The notes: a model not told the origin generated them from the sequence alone. A stretch of DNA of 64,000 nt from Rhodospirillales bacterium (GCA_020638285.1 JACKIV010000001.1:496001-560000), one strand, 5' to 3'. Shown: positions 32,483 to 41,691, numbered from the stretch's first letter. A program made the numbers and translations.

Positions 32483-35314
32483 ATGGTCAAGGACATGACA
32501 GACACACAGACCGACCCCGGAATCCTGCCGCAAGAAACCTTGTATCTGATCGACGGATCCGGGTTTATTTTCCGGGCTTATCATGCCATGCCGCCTTTGA
32601 CCGCGCCGGACGGGACGCCTGTTGGCGCGGTTCTGGGTTTTTCCAATATGCTGGTCAAGCTCCTGAACGATTTTCAGGCCCGCCACATCGCTGTTGTGTT
32701 CGACGCGGCCCGCCGCAATTTCCGGTATGATATTTACCCGGAATACAAGGCCAACCGGGCCGAGACTCCCGAGGATCTGATTCCCCAGTTTCCCCTGATT
32801 CGCGAGGCGACGCAGGCCTTTTCGGTTCCGGCTGTCGAACAGGAGGGTTTTGAGGCCGATGATTTGATCGCGGCCTATGCGCTCAAGGCGCGGAGCGAGG
32901 GGTATGAGGTGGTGATTGTGGGGTCTGACAAGGATCTGTATCAGTTGATCCGCGAAGGCGTCACAATGTACGATCCGATGAAAAGCGCTTTTGTCGGTCT
33001 TGCGGACGTCGTGGAAAAATTCGGAGTTGCTCCGGAGCGAGTCATCGACGTTCAGGCGCTGGCGGGCGATTCCACTGACAATATTCCGGGTGTGCCGGGA
33101 ATTGGGGTCAAGACGGCGGCGCAGTTGATTGGTGAATATGGCTCGCTCGACGCTTTGCTGGAGCGGGCAGGAGAGATCAAACAGCCCAAACGGCGCGAGG
33201 CATTGATCCTTCATGCCGATGCGGCGCGTCTGTCCCGACGTTTGGTGACTCTGGATGAAAACGCGCCTTTGCCTGTGCCTGTGGAGACGCTGGAGGCTAC
33301 GAATCCTGATACGCCGCAGCGTGTGGCCTTTCTGCAGAAAATGGGTTTCAAGTCCCTTCTGGCGCGTCTGGGGAAACAGGAGTCTGTCGGGGTTCCTGTT
33401 CGTGTGGACGATTTCCAGGTGCCAAAACCGCCGGATTCTGCTTTTCCCCCCGCGAGCGCGAATCGCTATACGCTCATTACCGATGCGGCGATGTTGCGCC
33501 TCTGGGCTGACGTGGCGCGGGAGCGCGGGGTTTTGGCGGTGGATACCGAAACGACAGGCCTGACGCCTGCAAAGGCTGCGCTGGTTGGAATTTCCCTGTG
33601 TTCGGAAATCGGGCAGGCGGCCTACATCCCGCTTGGACATGGCGGCGGCGAAAATACGGACCTGTTCGGCGATGCGCCGAATCCGGAAGACTCCGGCACC
33701 CCGCACGGCGCGCAGATGCCCATTTCCGAGGTTATGGAGATTTTGAAACCTGTTCTTGAAGATCCGTCCGTTCTCAAAATCGGCCACAATATCAAGTTCG
33801 ACATGCAGATGTTTGCCGCGCATGGCGTGGACGTTTGCCCGGTGGATGATACGATGCTGATGTCCTACGTTCTGGACGGCACCGCCCATGGTCACGGGAT
33901 GGACGAGTTGTCGGAACGTTTGTGCGGTCATAAAACCATCACGTATGACGAGATGACCGGGACGGGCAAGAAGCGGATTTCCTTTGCCCAGGTGCCGATT
34001 GACAAGGCGCTGGATTATGCCGCCGAAGATGCGGAAATTACGTTTCGTCTGCATAAAATTCTCAAGCCCCGCCTGACGCGGGAGCATGTCCTGCGCGTCT
34101 ATGAAGACATTGAACGCCCCATTATTCCTGTTATTGCCCGGATGGAGCGCGCGGGCGTGCGGATTGATCCGGCGGTTCTCAAGGCTTTAAGCGCCGATTT
34201 CGGCGTGCGGCTTCAGGTTCTCGAGAACGAAATTCATGCCCTTGCCGGGCATCCGTTCAACGTGGCGTCGCCCCGTCAGGTCGGGGTTGTCCTGTTTGAC
34301 GAAATGGGGCTTCAGGGGGGGAAGAAAACCAGAACCGGCGATTGGTCTACTTCTGCGGATATCCTGGAGTCTCTGGCCGAACAGGGTCATAAAGTCGTTG
34401 AGAAGATTCTCGATTGGCGGCAGCTGGCAAAGTTGCGTTCGACCTATACCGAGGCCTTGTTGGCTGAGATCAATCCCGCGACAGGGCGCGTGCATACGTC
34501 ATTTTCCATGGCTCTGACCAATACGGGGCGCCTGTCTTCGTCCGATCCGAATGTGCAGAACATCCCGATCCGTACCGAGGAAGGCCGGAAAATCCGCGCG
34601 GCTTTTGTGGCGGAGCCGGGCTGGAAAATCCTGTCCGTTGATTATTCGCAGGTAGAACTGCGCCTTGCCGCCGCGCTGGCCGGGGTGGAAGCATTGAAAA
34701 CAGCTTTTCAGAATAATGTCGATATTCATGCTTTGACGGCCTCTCAGGTCTTTGATGTGCCGATTGAATCCGTTACCTCGGACCAGCGGCGTCAGGCCAA
34801 GACGATCAATTTTGGGATTATTTATGGAATCAGCGGTTTCGGTCTGGCCAGACAACTGGGGTGCGATGTGGGCGCGGCCAATGCCTTCATTCGGACCTAT
34901 CTGGCGCGGTTTCCGGAACTGGGGGGCTATATGGAGGCACGCCGCGAGGAAGCTCGCAAATATGGATTTGTCAAAACGCTCTATGGGCGCAAGTGCGTTA
35001 TCGGCGGCATTCATTCGAAGAATCAGGCAGAACGGGCTTTTGCAGAGCGTCAGGCCATCAATGCGCCGCTTCAGGGGGCCGCTGCCGATATTATGAAACT
35101 TGCCATGGGTCGTATGGCGGGCGCTTTGAAGGAAGCAGGTTTGCTCGCGCGGATGCTGCTTCAGGTTCATGACGAACTGGTGTTTGAAGTGCCGGAGGAT
35201 GAGATCGAACAGACCGCCGCTCTGGCTCGGTCCGTCATGCAGTCAAGCGCCGATATCGGCGTGCCTTTGCTGGCCGAAGCCGGGTGGGGCGATAACTGGG
35301 CCGCTGCGCACTAG
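32483..35314 (+). CDS. polA: DNA polymerase I
   Basis: Full-length three-domain Pol I of 943 residues: 5'-nuclease (about 15-310; YLIDGSGFIFRAYHA), 3'-5' exonuclease with an intact ExoI motif DTETTGL (about 350), and polymerase domain with VDYSQVELRLAA (motif A), RRQAKTINFGIIYG (motif B, O-helix) and LQVHDELVFEVP (motif C). It fills gaps in repair and Okazaki processing. Start could be MVKDM at 32483 or MTDTQ at 32495. A TATTAT box at 32446-32451 may be its -10 element. Confidence 0.96.
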   Translation: MVKDMTDTQTDPGILPQETLYLIDGSGFIFRAYHAMPPLTAPDGTPVGAVLGFSNMLVKLLNDFQARHIAVVFDAARRNFRYDIYPEYKANRAETPEDLIPQFPLIREATQAFSVPAVEQEGFEADDLIAAYALKARSEGYEVVIVGSDKDLYQLIREGVTMYDPMKSAFVGLADVVEKFGVAPERVIDVQALAGDSTDNIPGVPGIGVKTAAQLIGEYGSLDALLERAGEIKQPKRREALILHADAARLSRRLVTLDENAPLPVPVETLEATNPDTPQRVAFLQKMGFKSLLARLGKQESVGVPVRVDDFQVPKPPDSAFPPASANRYTLITDAAMLRLWADVARERGVLAVDTETTGLTPAKAALVGISLCSEIGQAAYIPLGHGGGENTDLFGDAPNPEDSGTPHGAQMPISEVMEILKPVLEDPSVLKIGHNIKFDMQMFAAHGVDVCPVDDTMLMSYVLDGTAHGHGMDELSERLCGHKTITYDEMTGTGKKRISFAQVPIDKALDYAAEDAEITFRLHKILKPRLTREHVLRVYEDIERPIIPVIARMERAGVRIDPAVLKALSADFGVRLQVLENEIHALAGHPFNVASPRQVGVVLFDEMGLQGGKKTRTGDWSTSADILESLAEQGHKVVEKILDWRQLAKLRSTYTEALLAEINPATGRVHTSFSMALTNTGRLSSSDPNVQNIPIRTEEGRKIRAAFVAEPGWKILSVDYSQVELRLAAALAGVEALKTAFQNNVDIHALTASQVFDVPIESVTSDQRRQAKTINFGIIYGISGFGLARQLGCDVGAANAFIRTYLARFPELGGYMEARREEARKYGFVKTLYGRKCVIGGIHSKNQAERAFAERQAINAPLQGAAADIMKLAMGRMAGALKEAGLLARMLLQVHDELVFEVPEDEIEQTAALARSVMQSSADIGVPLLAEAGWGDNWAAAH

Positions 35315-35315
35315 C

Positions 35316-35343
35316 TTGACAACGAATCTTGAGAGTGTCTTAT
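35316..35343 (+). promoter_or_regulatory. Candidate promoter between polA and small gene
   Basis: A perfect TTGACA (35316-35321), 16 bp, TCTTAT (35338-35343), starting 2 bp after the polA stop codon. It would give the following small gene its own transcript with a 70-nt leader. Confidence 0.4.
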
Positions 35344-35419
35344 GAATTGGGGCGGGCTCAGGTGTGTGCCACCATGATCCTGGTTTGGGTGTTCTTTGAA
35401 AAGCAGAAAAGGAAAAATC

Positions 35420-35758
35420 ATGCCGTTCGCCGATGAAAAAGGTATTTTGATCAAGGATCCTTTTGGGGCCTGCCCGGTTGTCACAACAACGGTTCCGGGC
35501 GTTTCCCTGAACGATCTGGCCAGAAAATCCATTGCATGGCTCGAAACGTCTCGTCGTCCGGCTCTGACATTGAGTGCAGGCGGGATAATGGTTGATGTTC
35601 GCAAAGGCATGTCTTCTGACGATATTCGCACGGCCTTTGGGGACGCTGCCAATACCCGCAGGCCGGGGGATAGATCCGGAATGACGGTGCAAGACAAGTC
35701 TTCCGAACCAGAAGACGTCTGGGATATCGGAGCGTTTCTGAAGCAGCGCCCCTACTGA
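35420..35758 (+). CDS. Unknown 112-residue protein
   Basis: Unrecognised small soluble protein starting MPFADEKGILIKDPFG. A mid-segment LTLSAGGIMVDVRKGMSSDD may be a short alpha/beta unit, and the C-terminus is acidic with a DVWDIGAFL stretch. AAAAGGAA precedes the ATG at 35420. The 3' end overlaps the convergent fliL gene by 7 bp. Confidence 0.55.
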   Translation: MPFADEKGILIKDPFGACPVVTTTVPGVSLNDLARKSIAWLETSRRPALTLSAGGIMVDVRKGMSSDDIRTAFGDAANTRRPGDRSGMTVQDKSSEPEDVWDIGAFLKQRPY

Positions 35759-36321
35759 ATCAAAATTTCCTGAAACAGGACATCGCGGATTTTCGTGGGC
35801 GCGGCGGCGGCGTTGACGCGGGCCAGAAGCTCCATCTGAAGGCGGTAAATTCCGGCGGAGCCACGCAGGTCTTTCGGGCGCAGTTCCCGCAGATATGTTT
35901 GAAACTGGTCGATCACGCGCGGCATGACGGCCTCGACCGCTGCCTTGTCGGCTTCGCTCGTCAGTTCGAGTTGGACCTTGAGTTTGAGATAATTCTGCTT
36001 CGTTCCTTCGGCGCTTAGATTCACAATCATGTCGGGGATAGGCAGGAAAACTGCTGTTTCGGAAACGGCTTCGCCATGCGGATCGGCCTCACCGTGTTCT
36101 TCTGTTGTGTGTTCGACCCCTTCCCTGGGCGCCATGAATTTATCAATCATGCCCGTGAAGTAAAGTCCTGCGCCCACGCCCCCCAGAATAAACAGCGGCA
36201 ACACCACGAATAAAATGGCCTTTTTCGCGTTGAATCCCGACGATTCTCCGGGTTGGTCCACCGTCGCTTCTTCGTCTCCACCTTCAAGAGAGGGTTCGAT
36301 CTTTTTTTTGTCTTCGGCCAT
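35752..36321 (-). CDS. fliL: FliL, flagellar basal-body protein
   Basis: FliL surrounds the stator ring and supports torque. The 189-residue protein has an acidic cytoplasmic N-terminus, one helix (about 34-56, AILFVVLPLFILGGVGAGLYF in part) and a periplasmic FliL domain ending in the conserved DVLFQEILIQ. Fit with the family is good over the whole length. It stands alone here, away from fliM/fliN and the other flagellar genes that often flank it. Confidence 0.9.
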   Translation of the reverse strand: MAEDKKKIEPSLEGGDEEATVDQPGESSGFNAKKAILFVVLPLFILGGVGAGLYFTGMIDKFMAPREGVEHTTEEHGEADPHGEAVSETAVFLPIPDMIVNLSAEGTKQNYLKLKVQLELTSEADKAAVEAVMPRVIDQFQTYLRELRPKDLRGSAGIYRLQMELLARVNAAAAPTKIRDVLFQEILIQ

Positions 36322-36359
36322 GGGAAACCCCTTCGGATTCTTTATGAACTTGGGGAGGA

Positions 36360-36365
36360 ATTATA
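36360..36365 (-). promoter_or_regulatory. -10 box of fliL
   Basis: A perfect TATAAT on the minus strand, 39 bp upstream of the fliL start codon. No convincing -35 box is at the right distance, so an activator or another sigma factor may be involved. Confidence 0.3.
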
Positions 36366-36586
36366 CTCTTTTGGACGAGGTAAGGGAACAGTCCTGCACG
36401 TCAAAAAATCAGGAAACCGTGAGGAAGGGAAAAATTTTCTGTGGATTATGGAAGGCATGGCTTTGGCGTCTCTTGACCCGTTGGCGTATAGGCTGCTAAG
36501 GGGAGTCTTGTATCTGCGGATTGTTCAGACGGATTTGTCGCCGGGCTTGTGTGCCGGGCCTGTTTTTTTCAAAGGAGCCGTAAACC

Positions 36587-36826
36587 GTGTCCTCCCATAT
36601 TCATGCCGCGCTTTCCGAATTGTCTGCTTCTGTGGAGCGACTGGATCGTGTGCTTGCGGCCCGTTTGCGGAAAAAGTCAGAGCCTGATCTGTTTTCCACA
36701 GCCGAAAAGTCTACGCAGACGGCGATCGTTACGACATTGAACGGAAAAGTCATTGATGCGGCGCGCATGGCGCGGGCCGTGGATCGGGCGATTGAAAAAG
36801 TTGAAATGCTCCTGCGCGAAGGGTGA
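36587..36826 (+). CDS. Small coiled-coil protein upstream of zapA (DUF4164-like)
   Basis: A 79-residue, mostly helical protein. The first 30 residues (LSELSASVERLDRVLAARLR in part) have heptad character and the last 25 form another amphipathic helix. In alphaproteobacteria a small coiled-coil protein of this kind commonly precedes zapA, and this gene ends 7 bp before it. Translation starts at a GTG supported by AAGGAG 9 nt upstream. A role beside ZapA in division is inferred from position. Confidence 0.7.
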   Translation: MSSHIHAALSELSASVERLDRVLAARLRKKSEPDLFSTAEKSTQTAIVTTLNGKVIDAARMARAVDRAIEKVEMLLREG

Positions 36827-36833
36827 TGTTGTT

Positions 36834-37232
36834 ATGGAAGATGTAAAGCTTGCCATTAATGGCCGGATGTATGCCATTGCCTGCGACGATGGGCAGGAGC
36901 GTCGCGTGTCGATGTTGGGGCGCTATATCGACGCCAGATTGAAGGAAATCGGGCGCGCGGGCGGGGCGTCGAACGAATCGCACCTTCTGGTCCTGACGGC
37001 TTTGGTCCTTGCGGATGAAATTCATGATTTGCGCGAAGATCTGGAAAATACGATGCGCGCCCTGCGCCTCAAAAATATAGAGGCCGCCAAGAGGGAGTCG
37101 GAAAGTCCGGAGAATGCAAAAATGTCCGCGAATTCAAGCGATTCTGCGGATCTGCAGATCGCAGACGCCATCAACGGGATCGCCCGGAAAATCGCCGCAA
37201 TTGCTGATCGGGTGGATCAGAAAGCTGCCTGA
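36834..37232 (+). CDS. zapA: Cell division protein ZapA
   Basis: ZapA bundles FtsZ filaments at midcell. The 132-residue protein has the ZapA N-terminal fold (VKLAINGRMYAIACDDGQE, then a helix with LGRYIDARLKEIG), LLVLTALVLADEIHDLRE and a long C-terminal coiled coil. The ATG at 36834 begins the conserved region; an upstream in-frame start would overlap the preceding gene. The 6S RNA gene often found downstream of zapA in this class is not present, since a convergent gene ends 29 bp later. Confidence 0.88.
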   Translation: MEDVKLAINGRMYAIACDDGQERRVSMLGRYIDARLKEIGRAGGASNESHLLVLTALVLADEIHDLREDLENTMRALRLKNIEAAKRESESPENAKMSANSSDSADLQIADAINGIARKIAAIADRVDQKAA

Positions 37233-37261
37233 GTTGGTTCGCCAGACAGGTCCGTTGTTGC

Positions 37262-38614
37262 CTATGGCTGGGCAGGTGAGCTTTCTTCGCCTTCGGTTGT
37301 TTCCTCCTCGACGATTCCGCGCCTGCGGTTTCTGCGCTCCCTTGCTTTTTCCCGGGCGTGTTTGAGCGCCTGTTTTTCGGGAGTTAACTCCCATTCCGGA
37401 CGTTCAAGGACCGCATCTGCCTCGCGGCGCTGGCGTTCCTGCTCGCGCCTGGCTGCTGCGCCGGGATCTTTGTCGCTGACATCCGAGTGAATCGACTCGA
37501 CAACGCGTTCAAAGGTCTTGGCGTTGCGTGCCCATGTCAGAAAATCGTTTGTCCGGGCCGGAGTCAGCATGGCCACCAGGTAATAATAATCATCTTCGAC
37601 CAGAACCGCCGACCAGATTTCATAGCCGATCACCCGTTGAAAATCGTCAGCGGACGTTCCGGTATAGGCCTCGACCGTCGCTGCGCGAATTTCCGGCTGG
37701 AATTGAAAGGTTGTGATCAATTCGATGCGCTCTCCGGTCTGAAAATCGCTCCGGCTTGCGATTCGGTTCCGGAGCCTGGCAATCTCCTCCTTGACCGAAA
37801 CGCCTTCCTGTTTCCGGGAAATGACCTGAACATCGATTTGTCCGGTGAGGATCCTCATATCTGACGAACTGATAAGCGTGGCCTCCATCCGCTCCAGAGA
37901 ACTGACCCCCGGCGACCGTGCAGCCCAGGAAATCGGGTATTCAAATTCGATCAAATCCAGAAAGACATAGTGGTCCAGAATTTCCACAGGTCTGCGCTCC
38001 GGGTTGGTCAGGGTAAAAGAGTGAATGCACCCGGCCTGCATGGCTTTTTCTTCGGTCCAGAAATCGTAGGGGACGAAATATCGTGCCAGAATGACCCGGG
38101 TTCCCACGACTTCTGCGATGGTTCGGACGACGTAACTGATGTCTTTTTCGATATAGACGTAGATGGCTTCAACCTTGGTATCTGAAATAACATCCATGCC
38201 TTCGAGTGTGTAGCCGTTGCTCAGGATAAAATTCGTAAACCAGTTTTTTGCTGAAATCTCGTAATTGAGTTGTGAGGCTTCGATGGAAAAGCTGCTTCGT
38301 TTGTCGAGTTTCGGGGGGCTGTAGTATCGTACGATTTCTCCCAGAACCACTTTGCTGACCCGGAGTTCCCCCAGTCCTGCGTCCTTGGACATCACCCAGC
38401 CCTTGGGCAAGCGGACACTGTAGGCCAGATTCAAATCCCCTGCCGGGACGGCCTCGTGGATGTCTGTTTGGGAGGCAAGGGATTCGGGTGGAATTGTGCT
38501 GATCTGTGGCATCGGGCGGGCCTTGAGGACATCGAACTCCTGAGCCTGTGCGGATGCCTGGATCAGAAAGAGGGCTAATCCTAGAAGGCTCATTTTTAAC
38601 AAATACTTATGCAT
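37262..38614 (-). CDS. Unknown secreted protein
   Basis: A 450-residue exported protein with a clear Sec signal peptide (MHKYLLKMSLLGLALFLIQ, cleavage after ASAQA near 24). The mature part contains repeated beta-rich blocks; two stretches (about 60-210 and 215-390) each pair a strand-rich region with a VVRTIAEV-like or YYYLVAML-like strand, so the protein may be two copies of one domain. The C-terminus is a highly charged Arg/Glu helix. I do not recognise the family. Confidence 0.65.
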   Translation of the reverse strand: MHKYLLKMSLLGLALFLIQASAQAQEFDVLKARPMPQISTIPPESLASQTDIHEAVPAGDLNLAYSVRLPKGWVMSKDAGLGELRVSKVVLGEIVRYYSPPKLDKRSSFSIEASQLNYEISAKNWFTNFILSNGYTLEGMDVISDTKVEAIYVYIEKDISYVVRTIAEVVGTRVILARYFVPYDFWTEEKAMQAGCIHSFTLTNPERRPVEILDHYVFLDLIEFEYPISWAARSPGVSSLERMEATLISSSDMRILTGQIDVQVISRKQEGVSVKEEIARLRNRIASRSDFQTGERIELITTFQFQPEIRAATVEAYTGTSADDFQRVIGYEIWSAVLVEDDYYYLVAMLTPARTNDFLTWARNAKTFERVVESIHSDVSDKDPGAAARREQERQRREADAVLERPEWELTPEKQALKHAREKARERRNRRRGIVEEETTEGEESSPAQP

Positions 38615-38806
38615 TATTTATCCGACTCCCATGCCTCTGTATGTTCAGGGCTTTCATTCTAACATAAGTCGGGTGCCCTCGTCATCTGGAACCCTGTTTC
38701 TGTCGGGGCTGCTCTTGTCTTTCTCTGTAAGTTTTGCCCTGCAAGTGATGCGTTGCAGCATGCGCGCCCTCTTGCGGGAGGGGCCTCCTCGTGCGAAAAC
38801 ATTTGG

Positions 38807-38824
38807 CGAACGTTCGATCGTTCG
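38807..38824. promoter_or_regulatory. Inverted repeat upstream of phaA, possible operator
   Basis: CGAACG (38807-38812) and CGTTCG (38819-38824) flank TTCGAT, making an 18-bp dyad, 55 bp before the thiolase start. This size and spacing suit a TetR-type repressor of acyl-CoA metabolism. No regulator gene of that type is in the window, so the binding protein is unknown. Confidence 0.35.
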
Positions 38825-38879
38825 ATTCGTCTTCGGTCTTTTCATTGTTTTTCTTTCAACCATCGGGATGGTACACACC

Positions 38880-40094
38880 ATGTCTCAGACTCTTGATCCC
38901 ATCGTCATCGTTTCTGCTCGTCGTACGGCCATCGGGTCGCTTGGGGGGGCGTTCTCTGCCCTGTCCGCGGTGGATCTTGGGAAAGGTGCCGTTTTGCAGG
39001 CGCTTGCAGATGCCGGGGTGCGGCCTGATGATGTTGACGATGTCATTCTGGGGCAGGTCTTGACGGCTGGGGCGGGGCAGAATCCGGCGCGGCAGACCGC
39101 GATCGCTGCCGGAATTCCTCAAGAAAAAACGGCAATGACGATCAATCAGGTTTGCGGATCGGGCTTGCGCGCTGTGGCGCTCGGGATGCAGGCGATTGTA
39201 TCGGGCGATTCGTCCGTGGTCGTGGCGGGCGGTCAGGAAAGCATGAGCCAGTCTCCGCACTGCGCCGGGCTGCGTGCGGGCGTGAAATTCGGCAATGTCG
39301 AGATGGTCGATACCATGATCCGTGACGGGTTGTGGGATATTTTTAACGGTTATCACATGGGGGTGACGGCTGAAAATATCGCCGGGACATTCCAGATCAC
39401 CCGCGCCGAGCAGGATCATCTTTCAGCAACATCCCAGCAGCGCGCGGAACAGGCCATCGCCGCCGGAAAATTCAAGGCTGAAATCGTGCCGATAACCATC
39501 AAGGGACGGAAGGAAGACACGGTTGTTGATCGGGACGAATTTCCGCGCGCGGGGGTGACGGCAGAGGCGCTGGGCAAGCTGCGCCCGGCTTTCAAGCCCG
39601 ATGGATCTGTGACGGCGGGCAATGCGTCCGGAATCAATGACGGCGCTGCCGCGCTTGTCCTGATGCGGGCCAGCATGGCGAAAAAACGCGGTCTTGCGCC
39701 CTTGGCAAAAATTGTCTCATGGGCGACCGCCGGTGTGGATCCGGCGATCATGGGCACCGGGCCGATTCCGGCTTCGCGCAAGGCGTTGGAGAAAGCCGGA
39801 TGGACGGTTTCAGACCTTGATCTGATTGAAGCAAATGAAGCCTTTGCCGCGCAGGCGCTTTGTGTCATGAAGGAACTGGGCCTGCCTGCCGAGAAGGTCA
39901 ATGTGAATGGCGGAGCGATTGCGCTGGGGCATCCGATCGGGGCTTCGGGCGCACGGGTTCTGGTGACGTTGCTGCATGAAATGGCGCGGCGCGATGCGAA
40001 AAAGGGTCTGGTGACCCTGTGCATCGGCGGAGGGATGGGGATTGCGATGTGCGTGGAGCGGGATGGTTCGATGGACTGGAAGAAGGTGGCGTGA
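38880..40094 (+). CDS. phaA: Acetyl-CoA acetyltransferase (thiolase)
   Basis: Joins two acetyl-CoA into acetoacetyl-CoA, first step of polyhydroxybutyrate synthesis. The 404-residue protein shows the nucleophile Cys92 in VCGSGLRAV, the NEAFAAQ motif, the His of NGGAIALGHPIGASG and the second Cys in CIGGGMGIA. It starts MSQTLDPIVIVSARRTAIG; a long in-frame extension to 38631 is rejected because it covers the control region. It is coupled through a 4-nt overlap to a DUF2061 gene and then phaB, so biosynthetic use is likelier than degradation. Confidence 0.93.
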   Translation: MSQTLDPIVIVSARRTAIGSLGGAFSALSAVDLGKGAVLQALADAGVRPDDVDDVILGQVLTAGAGQNPARQTAIAAGIPQEKTAMTINQVCGSGLRAVALGMQAIVSGDSSVVVAGGQESMSQSPHCAGLRAGVKFGNVEMVDTMIRDGLWDIFNGYHMGVTAENIAGTFQITRAEQDHLSATSQQRAEQAIAAGKFKAEIVPITIKGRKEDTVVDRDEFPRAGVTAEALGKLRPAFKPDGSVTAGNASGINDGAAALVLMRASMAKKRGLAPLAKIVSWATAGVDPAIMGTGPIPASRKALEKAGWTVSDLDLIEANEAFAAQALCVMKELGLPAEKVNVNGGAIALGHPIGASGARVLVTLLHEMARRDAKKGLVTLCIGGGMGIAMCVERDGSMDWKKVA

Positions 40095-40333
40095 CCACAG
40101 GGGCGCACCGGATTCTGCTCAAAACGGCGACGTACGGAACGCTTCATGTCTGCGTGGCGATTTTTATTGCCTATGCGATTACGGGGAGTCTGATGGCGGC
40201 TTTGGGAATCGGGCTGATCGAGCCAGTGGTTCAGGCGTTTGTGTTTGCCCTGCATGAGAGTGTATGGGAGCATAAGAATTTCTGGAGGACTTTGTTCAAA
40301 ACGCTCAAGATCGGGAAGGGAAAGCTCGATTGA
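40091..40333 (+). CDS. DUF2061-like small membrane protein
   Basis: An 80-residue protein with two short hydrophobic helices (TLHVCVAIFIAYAITGSLMA and LGIGLIEPVVQAFVFALHE) and the closing HESVWEHKNFW motif typical of DUF2061. Translation starts at GTG 40091, overlapping the phaA stop as GTGA. The function of this family is unknown; its position inside a phaA-phaB unit is notable. Confidence 0.7.
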   Translation: MTTGAHRILLKTATYGTLHVCVAIFIAYAITGSLMAALGIGLIEPVVQAFVFALHESVWEHKNFWRTLFKTLKIGKGKLD

Positions 40334-40365
40334 GACGTGCTTAAATTCCGGGGGGAGCGAACAAT

Positions 40366-41088
40366 ATGAGTGGTGTGGCGATTGTTACAGGGGGAACGCG
40401 TGGAATCGGTCTGGCGATTGCGAGGGCTTTGATTCGGGACGGTCATACGGTTTGCGCGATTTATCATGGCAACGAAGATGCTGCACGAAAATTTGAAACC
40501 GAAACCGGCGGAAAAACTTTCAAGGTCGACGTGTCGAACTATGCGGATTGCGCGCGCGGGGTGAAGGATATCTCGGATGCGCTGGGCGATATTGCCGTTC
40601 TGGTCAACAATGCGGGGATCACGCGCGATGCGGTCCTGCACAAGATGGACCCGGATGCCTGGCACGCCGTGATCGAAACCAACCTGACGTCGTGTTTTAA
40701 TATGAGCCGTGCCGTGATCGGCGGGATGCGGGATCGGGGCTATGGCCGGATCGTAAGCATCTCCTCTATCAACGGCCAGAAAGGCCAGTTCGGTCAGACG
40801 AATTACTCGGCGGCCAAGGCGGGCATGATCGGCTTTACCAAGGCCTTGGCTCTGGAAAGTGCGGCCAAGGGCGTGACCGTGAATGCCGTCTGTCCGGGCT
40901 ATATCGCCACGGATATGACTTCGGCGATGCGTCAGGAGGTCCTGGATTCCATCATCAAACAGATTCCGGTCGCCCGTATGGGACATCCGGAGGAGATCGC
41001 CGATGTTGTGGCGTTTCTGGCATCGGATCGGGCCGGGTTTATTACGGGCGCAACCCTGTCGGCCAATGGCGGGCAGTACATGGCCTAA
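40366..41088 (+). CDS. phaB: Acetoacetyl-CoA reductase
   Basis: Short-chain dehydrogenase that reduces acetoacetyl-CoA to (R)-3-hydroxybutyryl-CoA. The 240-residue protein has the cofactor motif TGGTRGIG at 8-15, NNAG at 81-84, the catalytic Tyr147 and Lys151 in YSAAK, and the PhaB-typical INGQKGQFGQTNYSAAKAG and CPGYIATDM stretches. FabG is the main alternative, but these stretches and the thiolase neighbour support PhaB. The polymerase gene phaC is not in the window. Confidence 0.9.
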   Translation: MSGVAIVTGGTRGIGLAIARALIRDGHTVCAIYHGNEDAARKFETETGGKTFKVDVSNYADCARGVKDISDALGDIAVLVNNAGITRDAVLHKMDPDAWHAVIETNLTSCFNMSRAVIGGMRDRGYGRIVSISSINGQKGQFGQTNYSAAKAGMIGFTKALALESAAKGVTVNAVCPGYIATDMTSAMRQEVLDSIIKQIPVARMGHPEEIADVVAFLASDRAGFITGATLSANGGQYMA

Positions 41089-41121
41089 GGCAACGCAGAC
41101 GGGAAGAAAAGGGCGTGCATC

Positions 41122-41682
41122 ATGCTGGGAAAAGGTCGGGACGCCGTTATTCTCGAGCGCAAGTTCGTTCCGGCGAAATCCATGATTATGCGTCAGGGCG
41201 AGGAAGGCGTCTGCGCCTTTCTGGTCCAGTCGGGAAGCGTTCAGGTCTTCCTGACGCAGGAAGATGGGAGCGAGGTCGAACTGGCTCGCATGGGGACGGG
41301 GCAGATTTTCGGGGAAATGGCTCTGGTCTTCGATGCGCCGCGCACGGCAAGCGTTCGGGCGGTGGAGGATTGCAATCTGATCGTGATTACGCGCAAGACC
41401 TTTATGGACAAGCTGAACCGCAGTGATCCAACAGTCAAGGCGATGGTTGAAATGCTTTCACGCCGACTTATTGACATTAATGCAACGCTGGCGAACAAGA
41501 AAAGCGATTTCGAGGATTTGAATCAGACCGTCAACGCTATTTTTCAAAATGTTGCGCAGTCTTTGCCGCGTGGTCAGCAACGCTTGTTTCAGAATGCCGT
41601 TTTGCCGAAATTAAAGGAATTTCTGGATGCGCTGCGCGCCTTTCGCGATCGGTATGATGGACGCGGGGAGGGTGAATCCTGA
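41122..41682 (+). CDS. Cyclic-nucleotide-binding domain protein
   Basis: A 186-residue protein with a CAP-type cNMP-binding beta-roll (about 8-125): MIMRQGEEGVCAFLVQSGSV, then the phosphate-binding cassette FGEMALVFDAPRTASVRA. After it come helices (to about 186) with no helix-turn-helix, so it is not a DNA-binding CRP. It could sense a nucleotide and act through protein contact. It is the last gene of the rightward group starting at phaA, 33 bp after phaB. Confidence 0.78.
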   Translation: MLGKGRDAVILERKFVPAKSMIMRQGEEGVCAFLVQSGSVQVFLTQEDGSEVELARMGTGQIFGEMALVFDAPRTASVRAVEDCNLIVITRKTFMDKLNRSDPTVKAMVEMLSRRLIDINATLANKKSDFEDLNQTVNAIFQNVAQSLPRGQQRLFQNAVLPKLKEFLDALRAFRDRYDGRGEGES

Positions 41683-41691
41683 TCCTGTTTC

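Noticed and set aside
31951..32505. N-terminal extension of the PAS/EAL protein by about 185 residues
   Set aside because: It would cover the near-consensus promoter and whole coding region of the divergent XRE gene, and its composition is non-coding in character.
32426..34087. Minus-strand open frame of 553 codons opposite polA
   Set aside because: It is an antisense shadow of the polA 5'-nuclease and exonuclease regions with no family features.
36541..36567. Terminator-like GC stretch followed by T7 upstream of the zapA unit
   Set aside because: The GC blocks (CCGGGC and GCCGGGCC) are direct rather than inverted repeats, so no proper stem forms.
37233..37261. 6S RNA gene downstream of zapA
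   Set aside because: Only 29 bp separate zapA from a convergent gene, so there is no room for it.
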